Shown here piece after piece: positions 7,102 through 15,144 of a DNA stretch of 64,000 bases. The stretch spans positions 2,046,001-2,110,000 of the forward strand of contig NZ_JACHMM010000001.1 of assembly GCF_014204975.1 (NCBI RefSeq). The letters are read 5' to 3'. The DNA is from Jiangella mangrovi. GTDB taxonomy: Bacteria > Actinomycetota > Actinomycetes > Jiangellales > Jiangellaceae. The position numbers were made by a program, and so were the translations under genes. The first letter of the stretch is position 1; the number at the start of each line of letters is the position of its first letter. A model generated the notes under the pieces. The model ran no database searches, was not told where the DNA came from, and saw nothing but the letters and a program-made list of their open reading frames with translations.

Positions 7102-8742
7102 ATGAGAGCTGACGACGACGCGAGAGCGAGGAGGGGTGACCGGCAGGTGGCGCGTGCCCGACGAGCTCAGGGTGCTCGACGCGCTCGGTTGCAGTCGCGC
7201 CGGCAGCAGCGCAACGAGCGCTACGGCCGGTTCATCGGCTTCACCGCACTCGGCTCGCTGATCCCGGGCACCGGCCTCATCGCCGCGGGCAAGCGGCGTC
7301 TGGGCACGACGGTGCTGGTGGTCCTGGCGGCGTTGGCCATCCTCGGCCTGGCCGTGCTCGCGCTCGTCCCGAGGTCGGAGCTGCTCTCGTACGGTGGCGA
7401 CCGGCAGATGATGCTCATCGTCGGCACGCTGCTCGCGGCCGGCGCGCTCGCCTGGCTGCTCATCGCCCTCGGCACGCACCGCTCGCTGGAGCCCCAGGGC
7501 CTCACCGGCGGCAAGCGGCTGGCCGGCGCCCTCGTCGTCATCCTGTGCGCGTCGGTCGTCGTCGCGCCCATGGCGCTCGGCTCGCGGTACGCCTTCACCC
7601 AGCGCGAGCTGGTCGGCAACCTCGCGTCGTCCGGCGCCAGCAACACCACGCCCGAGGTCGACGTGTCCGACCCGTGGGCCGACAAGCCGCGGCTGAACGT
7701 GCTGTTCCTGGGCGGCGACGCCGGCGAGGGCCGCGAGGGACTCCGTCCGGACACCCAGATCCTCGCCAGCATCGACACCGAGACCGGCGCGACGACCATG
7801 ATCTCGCTGCCGCGCAACCTCCAGCGCTTCCCGTTCCCCGAGGGCACCCCGCTCGCCGACGCGTACCCCGACGGCTTCGTGGGCGGCGGCGACGCCGGCG
7901 AGTGGATGCTCAACGCCGTCTACCGCAACGTCCCGCGCGACCACCCCGACGTGTTCGCGGGGGTCGGCGACCCCGGCGCCGACGCCACCAAGTGGGCCGT
8001 CGAGGGCGCCCTCGGCATCGAGGTCGACTACTTCATCATGGTCGACCTCAACGGCTTCGAGGCGGTCGTCGACGCGCTCGGCGGCATCACCGTCGACGTG
8101 CCGCGCGACATCCCGTGGGGCAACAAGAGCCTCCCGGACGGCAGCTGCACCCAGGCCAACGGCTACATCCAAGAGGGCGACGACCAGCTCCTGGACGGTT
8201 TCCACGCACTCTGGTTCGCGCGGTCGCGGTGCGGCAGCGACGACTACGAGCGCATGGAGCGCCAGCGCTGCGTCATGAACGCCATCGTCGACAAGGTCGA
8301 CCCCACGACGCTGCTCAGCCAGTACCAGAGCCTCGCGACGGCGGCCGGCGACATCGTCACGTCCGACGTGCCGGCCGACCTCTTCCCCGAGCTGATCAAG
8401 CTCATGGTCAAGGTCCGCTCGCAGCCGCTCGAGAGCCTGACCCTCGACAACGAGTTCTTCGGCAGCATGGGCACCACGTCCAGCGACCCCGACTACGACG
8501 AGCTGCACGCGCGCATCGCCGAGATCCTCGCCGCCACCCCGGCTGCCCCGCCGGCCGGTGAGACCGCGCCGCCCAGCGACACGACCGAGGCCACCGGCCA
8601 GTCCGCGAGCGACGCCGGCACCGACCGGGCCGCCTCGATCCAGCAGACCTCCGGCACCACCGAGGAGCCCGCCGACGGCGAGAGCGGCGAGGCCGAGGAG
8701 CCCGCCGCCGACGAGCCGGTCGACACCGGCGCCGTCTGCTGA
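7102..8742 (+). CDS. LytR-CpsA-Psr (LCP) family cell-wall ligase
   Basis: 546-residue membrane enzyme expected to attach teichoic-acid, arabinogalactan or capsular polymers from lipid carriers to peptidoglycan outside the cell. A basic cytoplasmic N-terminus of about 45 residues is followed by three or more membrane helices (roughly 48-175). The extracellular LCP domain (about 195-400) shows DTQILASIDTETGATTMISLPRNL-type strands, with Asp and Arg ligands for the polyprenyl phosphate, and the RSRCGSDDYERMERQRC motif. The last 70 residues are a Thr/Glu/Ala-rich tail. It stands alone behind the TGTAAC palindrome. ATG 7102 has no clear SD; in-frame GTG 7147 is an alternative. Confidence 0.9.
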   Translation: MRADDDARARRGDRQVARARRAQGARRARLQSRRQQRNERYGRFIGFTALGSLIPGTGLIAAGKRRLGTTVLVVLAALAILGLAVLALVPRSELLSYGGDRQMMLIVGTLLAAGALAWLLIALGTHRSLEPQGLTGGKRLAGALVVILCASVVVAPMALGSRYAFTQRELVGNLASSGASNTTPEVDVSDPWADKPRLNVLFLGGDAGEGREGLRPDTQILASIDTETGATTMISLPRNLQRFPFPEGTPLADAYPDGFVGGGDAGEWMLNAVYRNVPRDHPDVFAGVGDPGADATKWAVEGALGIEVDYFIMVDLNGFEAVVDALGGITVDVPRDIPWGNKSLPDGSCTQANGYIQEGDDQLLDGFHALWFARSRCGSDDYERMERQRCVMNAIVDKVDPTTLLSQYQSLATAAGDIVTSDVPADLFPELIKLMVKVRSQPLESLTLDNEFFGSMGTTSSDPDYDELHARIAEILAATPAAPPAGETAPPSDTTEATGQSASDAGTDRAASIQQTSGTTEEPADGESGEAEEPAADEPVDTGAVC

Positions 8743-8743
8743 C

Positions 8744-9736
8744 TCACTCGTACAGCACGTAGTCCGGCGTCGGTACCAGCGCCAGCACCTGTGCGGGCGT
8801 CATCAGCGGGCCCAGCGCGGTGTCCTCGTCGAAGAACAGCTTGAAGCCGGGTGCCACGGTCGCCGGCTTCGTCGCCATGAGCGTGGTCCAGGTCTTCTCC
8901 TTGTCGGCGCGGCTGCCGATGCCGTCGACGCTCTTGATCGGCACGACGCCGGGATGAGCCACCAGGGCCGACTCGCCCTCGACCACCGACGAGTGCACCT
9001 GGTGGAACACCATGACCTTCTCGGGCAGGTCGTGCTCCTGCACCAGCGCCGACAAGTAGGCGGCGACGGAGTCCAGCTCGGCGCCCGTGGTGCTGCCGTA
9101 GACGTCGCCGGGCACCTCGCCCGGCCCGACCGCCCACTCCGGGTCCAGCGCCAGCCCGACGTCGGGCTCGAGCAGCCAGTGCTCCAGCCGGGTGACCTCG
9201 GAGAGGAAGTCGGCGCGGCCGGGCTGGATGTTGAGCAGCAGTAGCGCGCCGTGGCGGCGCGCGGCCTCGAGGTAGGCGGCGATGACGTCGTCGGGCTCGT
9301 GCGTGCGGTACAGCCCGTCGGCGGCCGGCGACCCGTGCGCGACGACGGTGATCAGCTCGAAGACCGGCAGGACGGTGCGGCCGTCGACGGCGTACTCGGC
9401 GGCGAGGGCGTCGATCTGTGCCGCCGCGGCGTCCAGCGCGTCGGGCTCGAGCCGCCCGAACGCCGGTGATCGCCCGCCGGCGAACCCGACCAACCGGTGC
9501 TCGGGCAGGATCGTCGTCCCGCCTCCGGGCAGAGTGGCCGACGGCGTCGGGCTGGGGGTGGGTGACGGGGTGGGTGACGGCGACGGGGTGGCCGACGGGG
9601 TCCGGGTCTCCCCGGGCGACGACGACGAGGCGGACCAGGGTGTGGGCGTGCGCGCGGTGTCGGTGACGCCGGTGCCCGCGGCACACCCGGCCGCCGTGAG
9701 GACGGCGGCCGTCAGCAGGACGAGTGATCTACGCAC
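8744..9736 (-). CDS. secreted lipoprotein of unknown function
   Basis: 330-residue lipoprotein. The signal peptide has lipobox TAAGC (Cys 18), then a Ser/Pro/Thr-rich spacer (about 25-70) with a repeated SPTP unit, then a globular domain of about 250 residues. Strand-like segments such as VLPVFELITVVAHG, ALLLLNIQPGRADFLSEV and VMVFHQVHSS, and an acidic, helix-alternating pattern, suggest a TIM-barrel-like fold, possibly hydrolase-related. I do not recognise a named family. GTG 9736 is supported by CACACT 7 nt upstream. The gene ends 1 bp from the convergent LCP gene. Confidence 0.75.
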   Translation of the reverse strand: MRRSLVLLTAAVLTAAGCAAGTGVTDTARTPTPWSASSSSPGETRTPSATPSPSPTPSPTPSPTPSATLPGGGTTILPEHRLVGFAGGRSPAFGRLEPDALDAAAAQIDALAAEYAVDGRTVLPVFELITVVAHGSPAADGLYRTHEPDDVIAAYLEAARRHGALLLLNIQPGRADFLSEVTRLEHWLLEPDVGLALDPEWAVGPGEVPGDVYGSTTGAELDSVAAYLSALVQEHDLPEKVMVFHQVHSSVVEGESALVAHPGVVPIKSVDGIGSRADKEKTWTTLMATKPATVAPGFKLFFDEDTALGPLMTPAQVLALVPTPDYVLYE

Positions 9737-9777
9737 TCGTTGCAGTGTGCCCGGAATGCCGGGACCACATGCGAACC

Positions 9778-10254
9778 TCAGCCGAGATCGTCGTGACCGG
9801 ACAGTGGCCGGTAGCCGCGGTCACGGTTGAGCCGGCCGCGCAGCTCGCGGGCCAGCACCCGCGGCTCGACGTCGATGGACGCGGTGCGGATGAGGCTCTG
9901 CCGGCCGCCGGAGAGGTCGACGGACACGACCGCGCCGTCGGTCTGCACCTTGCGGACGTCGCGCCAGGGCACGCGCCGGCCGAAGCCGAACCCCGTCGCG
10001 TTCACGAAGCCGTCGTCGTCGAGCACCAGCCGGGTGCCGCGGCCGAACACCCGAAGCACCCCCACCACCAGGACGACCAGCGCGACGAGGCCGGCCAGCG
10101 CGAGGACCACGAGCAGTGTGCCGCGCAGCCAGCCCGAGAGGCCGGCCGACAGCACCACCGTCAGTGCGATGACGACCAGGCCGAGGCCGGCCGCGCCCAC
10201 GCCGACGCCGCGGACCGCGAGCTGGGTGGGAGGGCCGTAGACCGTGCGAGTCAC
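9778..10254 (-). CDS. small membrane protein with PH-like cytoplasmic domain
   Basis: 158-residue protein with two membrane helices (about 15-37 and 43-68) and a soluble part beginning FGRGTRLVLDDDGFVNATG. The latter resembles the bacterial PH-like domains found in many actinobacterial membrane proteins. The role is unknown. GTG 10254 is preceded by CACACT with 6 nt spacing (leaderless type). It is followed by the lipoprotein gene on the same strand (41-bp gap). Confidence 0.65.
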   Translation of the reverse strand: MTRTVYGPPTQLAVRGVGVGAAGLGLVVIALTVVLSAGLSGWLRGTLLVVLALAGLVALVVLVVGVLRVFGRGTRLVLDDDGFVNATGFGFGRRVPWRDVRKVQTDGAVVSVDLSGGRQSLIRTASIDVEPRVLARELRGRLNRDRGYRPLSGHDDLG

Positions 10255-10297
10255 GCCGACAGTGTGACACGCGAGCGCAGGTCAGCCCCGGTGCGGG

Positions 10298-10474
10298 TCA
10301 GGCCGTGGAGGCCATGCGGGCGCGGTTCTCGGCGATGATCCGGCACAGCGGGCACAGGTCGAGCCCGTGCCGGCGGGTCCAGCCGGAAAGCGTCGCGCGT
10401 GCGTGGTGCGGCGTCGAACCCAAGGTACCCAGGTCGCCGCATTGGTCGCAGACGATGGCCACCTGTGCGCTCAT
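10298..10474 (-). CDS. 58-residue CxxC zinc-ribbon-like protein
   Basis: Small protein with two Cys pairs, CDQC near the N-terminus and CPLC near the C-terminus, separated by about 30 residues, consistent with a rubredoxin-like or zinc-ribbon knuckle. The frame is open far upstream, but ATG 10474 is chosen because GAGGAG lies six bases before it. No known function; it could be a regulator or a metal-binding adaptor. It stands alone, 43 bp upstream of the membrane PH-like gene on the same strand. Confidence 0.6.
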   Translation of the reverse strand: MSAQVAIVCDQCGDLGTLGSTPHHARATLSGWTRRHGLDLCPLCRIIAENRARMASTA

Positions 10475-10762
10475 GGTGCTCCTCGCTGTCTGTTCGTGCG
10501 CCACCCCCGCGGCGCGTTCCCACCCTGTGTCAAGAATGCCTGACCGATAGTGATGCCGCTTGCAAACTCGCCGGGCATCGCGACCGGAAGCATCCGTGAC
10601 CTGCTCCCAGGCTAGCGAGGAGACCACCGCGAGGTGGGCGAAAACGATCAATTGGCGGGATGGCGGGATTCGGGTGCCGGATCTGCGTAGGAACTCCCTA
10701 CCCAGGCCGGGCGCCCGGCCCTAGCATGAGCACGCCCCGACAGCGACGGCGGAGGTTGGAGC
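10475..10762. other. divergent intergenic region (288 bp)
   Basis: No gene is seen. It carries the promoters of the CxxC protein (minus) and of the electron-transfer operon (plus). TAGCAT at 10722-10727 is a likely -10 for the latter, giving a leader of roughly 30 nt before ATG 10763. Confidence 0.4.
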
Positions 10763-11461
10763 ATGCCTCGCAACAGTCCGCTGGTGACGCTGCTCGCCGG
10801 CGGTGCGCTCGGCGCCGGTCTGCTGATCGCGAGCATGGCCGCGACGCCGGAGGAGCCGGCGGCCGACGCCGAACCGGCGGTCGCCGAGACGGAGACGCCG
10901 GCCGCCGAGCCCACCGCCACCGAGGCGGCGACCGAGGCACCGGAAGAGACGCCCGAGCCGACCACGCCCCCACCCGAGCCGCCCGCTCCGGCCGAGCCCG
11001 AGACCTACGTGGGCTACGTCGACGGCGGCGGCGCCTCGGTCGCCGTGATCATCGACGGGGCCGAGGCGATCGCCTACGTGTGCGACGGCGCGAGCCGCGA
11101 GGCCTGGCTGGCCGGCACCGCGAGCGACGGCCGCATCGAGCTGACGGGCGAGCGCGGGTCGCTGTCGGCGGCCTTCGACGGCACGGTCGTCCAAGGGGAG
11201 ACGACGGTCGACGGGCAGAACTGGACCTTCACCATCGCGCAGGTCGACCCGCCCGAGGGGCTGTACCGCTTCGCCGACACCGTGTCCGGCGGCGCCGAGG
11301 TCGTCGGCGGCTGGATCGTCCTCCCTGACGGCACCCAGGTCGGCGCCGTCAGCGTCGACGGCGAGACCCGCCCGGCCGAGCCGATCGACGTCGGCACCGG
11401 CCGGGTCACGGTCGAGGGCGACGACGTCCAGGCCGAGCTCCAGACGGACGGGAGTCTGTGA
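10763..11461 (+). CDS. membrane-anchored or secreted protein with acidic Pro/Thr linker
   Basis: 232 residues. One N-terminal hydrophobic segment (about 6-27) serves as signal or anchor, followed by a Glu/Pro/Ala/Thr-rich spacer (28-80) and a beta-rich extracellular domain starting at YVGYVDGGG. No family is recognised. It is the first gene of a three-gene operon: its stop overlaps the next ATG by 1 nt, followed by a b561-like membrane protein and a Rieske lipoprotein. It may be an accessory to that redox pair. The start has a GGAGG about ten bases upstream. Confidence 0.72.
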   Translation: MPRNSPLVTLLAGGALGAGLLIASMAATPEEPAADAEPAVAETETPAAEPTATEAATEAPEETPEPTTPPPEPPAPAEPETYVGYVDGGGASVAVIIDGAEAIAYVCDGASREAWLAGTASDGRIELTGERGSLSAAFDGTVVQGETTVDGQNWTFTIAQVDPPEGLYRFADTVSGGAEVVGGWIVLPDGTQVGAVSVDGETRPAEPIDVGTGRVTVEGDDVQAELQTDGSL

Positions 11462-12027
11462 TGACCGACCAGGCGGCGCACGCCGTCGAGCCGGAGCGAC
11501 GGACGGCGCTGCTGCTGGTCCCGTTCCTCGTCGGCTCGGCCGTGGCGATCGTGCTCGGCGTGTACGGGAACGTGCACACGCCCACAGGGATCGCCGTCAA
11601 CGTCGCGGGCTTCTCCGGTCCGCTCGAGGCCAAGGTCTGGCTCACGTCGGCGGCGCTGGTCCTCGCGGTCGTCCAGATCGGATCCGCCCTGGCGATGTAC
11701 GGCAAGCTGGGCCGGCTGGGTGCTCCGTCCTGGATCGGTGCGCTCCACCGCTGGTCGGGGCGGGCGGCCTTCCTGCTGGCGGTGCCGGTCGCCGTCCACT
11801 GCCTCTACGCGCTCGGCTTCCAGACCGCGACGCCGCGCGTCGTCGTCCACTCGCTGGCCGGGACCCTGTTCTTCGGCGTGTTCACCGTGAAGATGCTCGG
11901 CCTGCGGCGCGACGGGCTGCCGGGCTGGGCGCTGCCCGTCCTCGGCGGCGTGGCGTTCACGCTCCTGGTGGGTCTGTGGTGGACCTCGTCCCTGTGGTTC
12001 TTCACCACTTTCGGCGTTCAGTTCTAG
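11461..12027 (+). CDS. DUF6529-like, cytochrome b561-type membrane protein
   Basis: 188 residues with about five membrane helices. Conserved-looking His residues sit in ALHRWSGR, VAVHCLYALG and VVHSLAGT, positions that could hold b-type haem as in cytochrome b561 or ferric-reductase-like proteins. The family matches my memory of DUF6529; the haem binding is inferred. It is translationally coupled to the upstream secreted protein and followed after 8 bp by a Rieske lipoprotein, suggesting a membrane/extracytoplasmic electron-transfer unit. Confidence 0.72.
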   Translation: MTDQAAHAVEPERRTALLLVPFLVGSAVAIVLGVYGNVHTPTGIAVNVAGFSGPLEAKVWLTSAALVLAVVQIGSALAMYGKLGRLGAPSWIGALHRWSGRAAFLLAVPVAVHCLYALGFQTATPRVVVHSLAGTLFFGVFTVKMLGLRRDGLPGWALPVLGGVAFTLLVGLWWTSSLWFFTTFGVQF

Positions 12028-12035
12028 GAGGCGTA

Positions 12036-12500
12036 GTGACAGCGGGTACCCCGAGGCGGCACGTGCTCGTGCTGGGCGCCGCCGGAGTCGTGACCGCCGC
12101 GACCGGCTGCACGGTCTACGGCGACGAGGACCCGCCGGCCCCTCGGCCGACCGCCGACGGGGATGGGAGCGGGGGTGACGGGGGCGGCGGCGGTTCCGCC
12201 GTCGCCACGACCGGCGACGTCGAGGTCGGCGGCGGCTTGATCCTCGCCGACCAGGGGGTCGTGATCACCCAGCCCACCGCGGGCGACTTCCGCGGCTTCT
12301 CGTCGGTCTGCACGCATCAGGGCTGCACGGTGACCTCGGTCGGCGACGGCACCATCGACTGCGCCTGCCACGGCAGCCGGTTCTCGATCGAGGACGGCTC
12401 GGTCGTGCAGGCCGCCGCCGGCCTGAGCCCGGACGACCAGGACCCGCTGCCCGAGGTGGCGGTGAGCGTCGACGGCGACCAGATCAGCATCGCTCCGTAG
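12036..12500 (+). CDS. Rieske [2Fe-2S] lipoprotein
   Basis: 154 residues. The signal region has twin Arg at 7-8 (possible Tat export with cofactor) and ends at Cys25 in TAATGC, a lipobox-like site. A Gly/Asp-rich linker follows, then a Rieske domain. Cluster ligands are readable: Cys92-x-His94 (CTH) and Cys109-x-x-His112 (CACH), with Cys97 and Cys111 placed for the structural disulfide. It is probably a surface electron carrier working with the DUF6529 protein. GTG 12036 has AGGAGG four to five bases upstream. It lies 8 bp from the tRNA-Ser 3' end. Confidence 0.9.
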   Translation: MTAGTPRRHVLVLGAAGVVTAATGCTVYGDEDPPAPRPTADGDGSGGDGGGGGSAVATTGDVEVGGGLILADQGVVITQPTAGDFRGFSSVCTHQGCTVTSVGDGTIDCACHGSRFSIEDGSVVQAAAGLSPDDQDPLPEVAVSVDGDQISIAP

Positions 12501-12507
12501 CTGTAGC

Positions 12508-12599
12508 GGAGGGCATGGGATTCGAACCCATGAGGACGGAGAGGGCCCCGCCCTAGAACTTTTCAAGAGTTCCCCGTTCGGCCACTCCGGCAGCCCTCC
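12508..12599 (-). tRNA. tRNA-Ser (anticodon TGA)
   Basis: 92-nt type II serine tRNA. Acceptor arms GGAGGGC/GCCCTCC pair. The anticodon stem GAACT/AGTTC encloses CTTGAAA (anticodon TGA). It has a long variable arm and a T-arm CATGGGTTCGAATCCCATG. CCA is not encoded. It decodes UCN codons. It converges on the Rieske gene. Confidence 0.96.
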
Positions 12600-12645
12600 A
12601 GGCAGTGCAAGTGTGCCATGTCCGGCGTGTGGCAGCATCGGGCCG

Positions 12646-13401
12646 GTGAGCGAGGGCGAGACGTCGCTACCGGGCGGCCGGGTTGGTGGTGCGGTCCGCG
12701 TCGGCGACACCGTACGGCGCCCCGCCGGGCCGTGGACGCCGGCCGTGCACGCGCTGCTCGGCCACCTGCGTGCCGCCGGGCTCGACGGCGTTCCGGAGGC
12801 CCGCGGCCTCGACGAGCAGGGCCGCGAGATCCTCGCGGTCATCGACGGCCGGGCCGTCGCGCGCGACGAGGTCGTCTCAGACGCGCTCCTGGCCGACGGC
12901 GTCCGCTGGCTGCGCCGCTACCACGACGTCGTCGCCGGATACCGGCCAGTCGGCGAGGTGACCTGGCGGCACGGACGGCGCGCGCTCGGCCCCGGCGAGG
13001 TGGTCTGCCACAACGACCCCGCCGCCTACAACTGGATCGCCGACGGCGACCGCGTGGCCGGCGTCGTGGACTGGGACATGTGCGGACCGGGCGTGCCGCT
13101 GGACGATCTGGCGTTCGTCGCCTGGATGTCGGCGCCCCTGCGGGTGCCCGGTCCCGCCGAGGTCGCCGCCGCCCGGCTGCGGCTCATGGCACAGGCCTAC
13201 GGCGACGTGGACCCGGTGCGGCTCCTGGGCCATGTCACGACCCGCATGAGCGCCGCGACCGACCGCATCGAGGCCGGTCAGCGCCGCGGCGACCCGGGCC
13301 TGCTGAACCTGGCGGCGGCCGGTGAGCCCGGCCGGACCCGCGCCGCCGTCGCGGAGCTGGCCGCCCGCGCCCCGGCGATCGTCACCGCCCTCGGGAGCTG
13401 A
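12646..13401 (+). CDS. phosphotransferase family protein (APH fold)
   Basis: 251-residue protein with the aminoglycoside phosphotransferase/choline kinase fold. The catalytic loop HNDPAAYNW (His122, Asp124, Asn129) and the metal motif VVDWDMCGPG (Asp142/Asp144) are clear. Most chromosomal members act on unknown small molecules rather than drugs. The N-terminal lobe is short. GTG 12646 is chosen because it gives the usual start and has CAGCAT 8 nt upstream; GTG 12613 in frame is possible. Confidence 0.83.
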   Translation: MSEGETSLPGGRVGGAVRVGDTVRRPAGPWTPAVHALLGHLRAAGLDGVPEARGLDEQGREILAVIDGRAVARDEVVSDALLADGVRWLRRYHDVVAGYRPVGEVTWRHGRRALGPGEVVCHNDPAAYNWIADGDRVAGVVDWDMCGPGVPLDDLAFVAWMSAPLRVPGPAEVAAARLRLMAQAYGDVDPVRLLGHVTTRMSAATDRIEAGQRRGDPGLLNLAAAGEPGRTRAAVAELAARAPAIVTALGS

Positions 13402-13417
13402 GCTCTCGGGTGGCCGG

Positions 13418-14248
13418 TCAGGAGCCGGTCGCGGCGGGGCGATCGGGGTCGTGGGACCACTGGGACCAGGAGCCCGGGTAGAGAGTGGCGTCGATGCCGG
13501 CGATCGCCAGGGCGGCCAGCTCGTGGGCCGCGGTGACGCCCGAGCCGCAGTAGACGCCGACCGGGCGGTCGCCGTCGGCGCCCAGGGCGGCGAAGCGGAC
13601 CCGCAGGACGTCGGCCGGCAGGAAGCGGCCGGTCGGGTCGAGGTTCTCTGTGGTCGGCGCGCTGACCGCGCCGGGGATGTGGCCCGCGCGCGGATCGACC
13701 GGCTCCACCTCGCCGCGGAAGCGCTCGCCGGCCCGGGCGTCGAGCAGGACGCCGCCGGACGCCACGGCGGCCGCGTCGTCGGCGGACAGGGTCGGGAGGG
13801 CGCCCGGGCGCAGCGTCACGTCGCCCCCGGGTGGCGTCACCGGGCCGGTCTCGAGCGCGCCGCCGGCCGTGGTCCATGCCGCCAGCCCGCCGTCGAGCAG
13901 CCGCACCTCGGCCAGCCCGGCCCAGCGCAGCAGCCACCACGCACGCGCCGCGGATGTGCCGCCGAGGTCGTCGTACGCGACGACGGTGTCGCCGTCGTTC
14001 ACGCCCCATCGCTGGGCTGCCGTCTGCAGCACCGCGACGTCGGGAAGCGGGTGGCGTCCCTCGGCCGGCGACGGCGGTGCGGCGAGCTCGGTCTCGAGGT
14101 CGGCGTAGACCGCACCGGGCAGGTGTCCGGCCAGGTAGTGGTCGTGGCCGTGCGGGTCGCCGAGCTTCCAGCGCACGTCGAGCAGCACGGTCCGCTCTCC
14201 CGCGGCCAGCCGCCGGCCGAGTTCCTCGGTGTCGATCAGCACGCTCAT
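13418..14248 (-). CDS. sulfurtransferase (tandem rhodanese, TST/MST type)
   Basis: 276 residues with two rhodanese modules: an inactive N-terminal one (about 1-130, with LLDVRW and YLAGHLPGAVYADLE) and a catalytic one (about 150-276). The latter contains RAGHIPGAV and the active-site loop YCGSGVTA with Cys234, the form typical of thiosulfate or 3-mercaptopyruvate sulfurtransferases. It moves sulfane sulfur to cyanide or thiols. ATG 14248 is preceded by TAGCGT at 7 nt, so the transcript is probably leaderless. It is divergent from the SRPBCC operon. Confidence 0.9.
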   Translation of the reverse strand: MSVLIDTEELGRRLAAGERTVLLDVRWKLGDPHGHDHYLAGHLPGAVYADLETELAAPPSPAEGRHPLPDVAVLQTAAQRWGVNDGDTVVAYDDLGGTSAARAWWLLRWAGLAEVRLLDGGLAAWTTAGGALETGPVTPPGGDVTLRPGALPTLSADDAAAVASGGVLLDARAGERFRGEVEPVDPRAGHIPGAVSAPTTENLDPTGRFLPADVLRVRFAALGADGDRPVGVYCGSGVTAAHELAALAIAGIDATLYPGSWSQWSHDPDRPAATGS

Positions 14249-14275
14249 GACGCTCACGCTAGCCCAGCACGATCT

Positions 14276-14325
14276 GCAACCCACGAGTTGCGCGACCATC
14301 GACCCATGTGCAACCCTGGGGTTGC
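14276..14325. promoter_or_regulatory. twin palindromes GCAAC-N6-GTTGC before the SRPBCC-ArsR-VOC operon
   Basis: Two sites, 14276-14291 and 14310-14325, share GCAAC-N6-GTTGC with 34 bp between centres (about three helical turns). They lie between the rhodanese promoter and the SRPBCC ATG. The operon encodes an ArsR-type repressor, so autoregulation through these sites is the simplest reading. Confidence 0.6.
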
Positions 14326-14350
14326 GCTACGGAAGGAGAGCGAAGCGACC

Positions 14351-14794
14351 ATGACCACCGACCGCATCGAACGCGGCATCGTCATCGCCGCCACGCCGCG
14401 GCGGGTGTGGGACATCGTCACGCGGGCCGAGCACCTGGGCATCTGGTTCGCCGACTCCGCGGCCGAGATCGACCTGCGCCCCGGCGGCGCCCTGACGCTC
14501 ACCTGGCAGGAGTACGGGGTGTCGCGCGGCGTCGTCGAGACCGTCGAGCCGCACACCACGTTCAGCTTCCGCTGGGCCGTCGACGACCAGCGGCCCGGCG
14601 ACGGCAACTCGACCCTCGTCGTGTTCACGCTGACGCCCGACGGCGAAGGCACCCGGTTGCGGGTGGTCGAGACCGGGTTCGCCGACCTCGCCGGCGGCGC
14701 CGACGAGCAGGCGCGGCACGTCGCCGAGAACACCGAGGGCTGGCGGCTCGAGCTGGACGAGCTGCGCGCCTACGCGGAGTCCGCCGCGCCATGA
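14351..14794 (+). CDS. SRPBCC domain protein (AHSA1/START-like)
   Basis: 147 residues of the Bet v1-like SRPBCC superfamily, AHSA1 (activator of Hsp90 ATPase homologue) branch. It starts IERGIVIAATPRRVWDIVT, has the RPGGALTLTWQEYG strand pair and ends with the long helix EGWRLELDELRAYAES. Such proteins bind hydrophobic ligands in a cleft and are very often encoded next to ArsR regulators, as here. GGAGAG lies about ten bases before ATG 14351. The stop overlaps the ArsR start (ATGA). Confidence 0.87.
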   Translation: MTTDRIERGIVIAATPRRVWDIVTRAEHLGIWFADSAAEIDLRPGGALTLTWQEYGVSRGVVETVEPHTTFSFRWAVDDQRPGDGNSTLVVFTLTPDGEGTRLRVVETGFADLAGGADEQARHVAENTEGWRLELDELRAYAESAAP

Positions 14795-15144
14795 GCCGCC
14801 CCGGCGCCTCGGCGCTCGACGCCGTCCTGGTCGCGCTCGCCGAGCCGACGCGGCGGCAGCTGCTCGACCTGCTCGCCGACCGCGGCGAGGCCAGCGCCAG
14901 CACGCTCGCCCAGTCGCTCCCCGTCACTCGGCAGGCCGTGGTCAAGCACCTCACCGTGCTCGACGGCGCCGGCCTGGTGACCGGGCGGCGGGCCGGCCGC
15001 GAGGTGCTCTACCGCGCCCGGCCGGAGCGGCTGGCCGAGGCGGCGCGCGGCCTGACCGACCTGGCGGCGGCGTGGGAGTCGCGGCTGGCGGTCATCAAGG
15101 CACTGGCCGAAGCCCCCGAGACACCCGAAGGAGACCCATCGTGA
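14791..15144 (+). CDS. ArsR-family winged-helix repressor
   Basis: 117 residues with one winged helix-turn-helix: LAEPTRRQLLDLLADRG, LAQSLPVTRQAVVKHLTVL (recognition helix) and a GREVLYRARP wing. No Cys cluster for metals, so it is of the non-metal SRPBCC-linked type. It overlaps the SRPBCC stop by 4 nt and the next VOC start by 4 nt (GTGA), giving a tight three-gene operon. The twin palindromes at 14276-14325 are its likely targets. Confidence 0.88.
   Translation: MSRPGASALDAVLVALAEPTRRQLLDLLADRGEASASTLAQSLPVTRQAVVKHLTVLDGAGLVTGRRAGREVLYRARPERLAEAARGLTDLAAAWESRLAVIKALAEAPETPEGDPS

Noticed and set aside
9535-9625. Tandem repeat in the minus-strand lipoprotein gene as a possible microsatellite or CRISPR-like array
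   Set aside because: It encodes the SPTP-rich surface linker of the lipoprotein; the units are short, contiguous and have no spacers.
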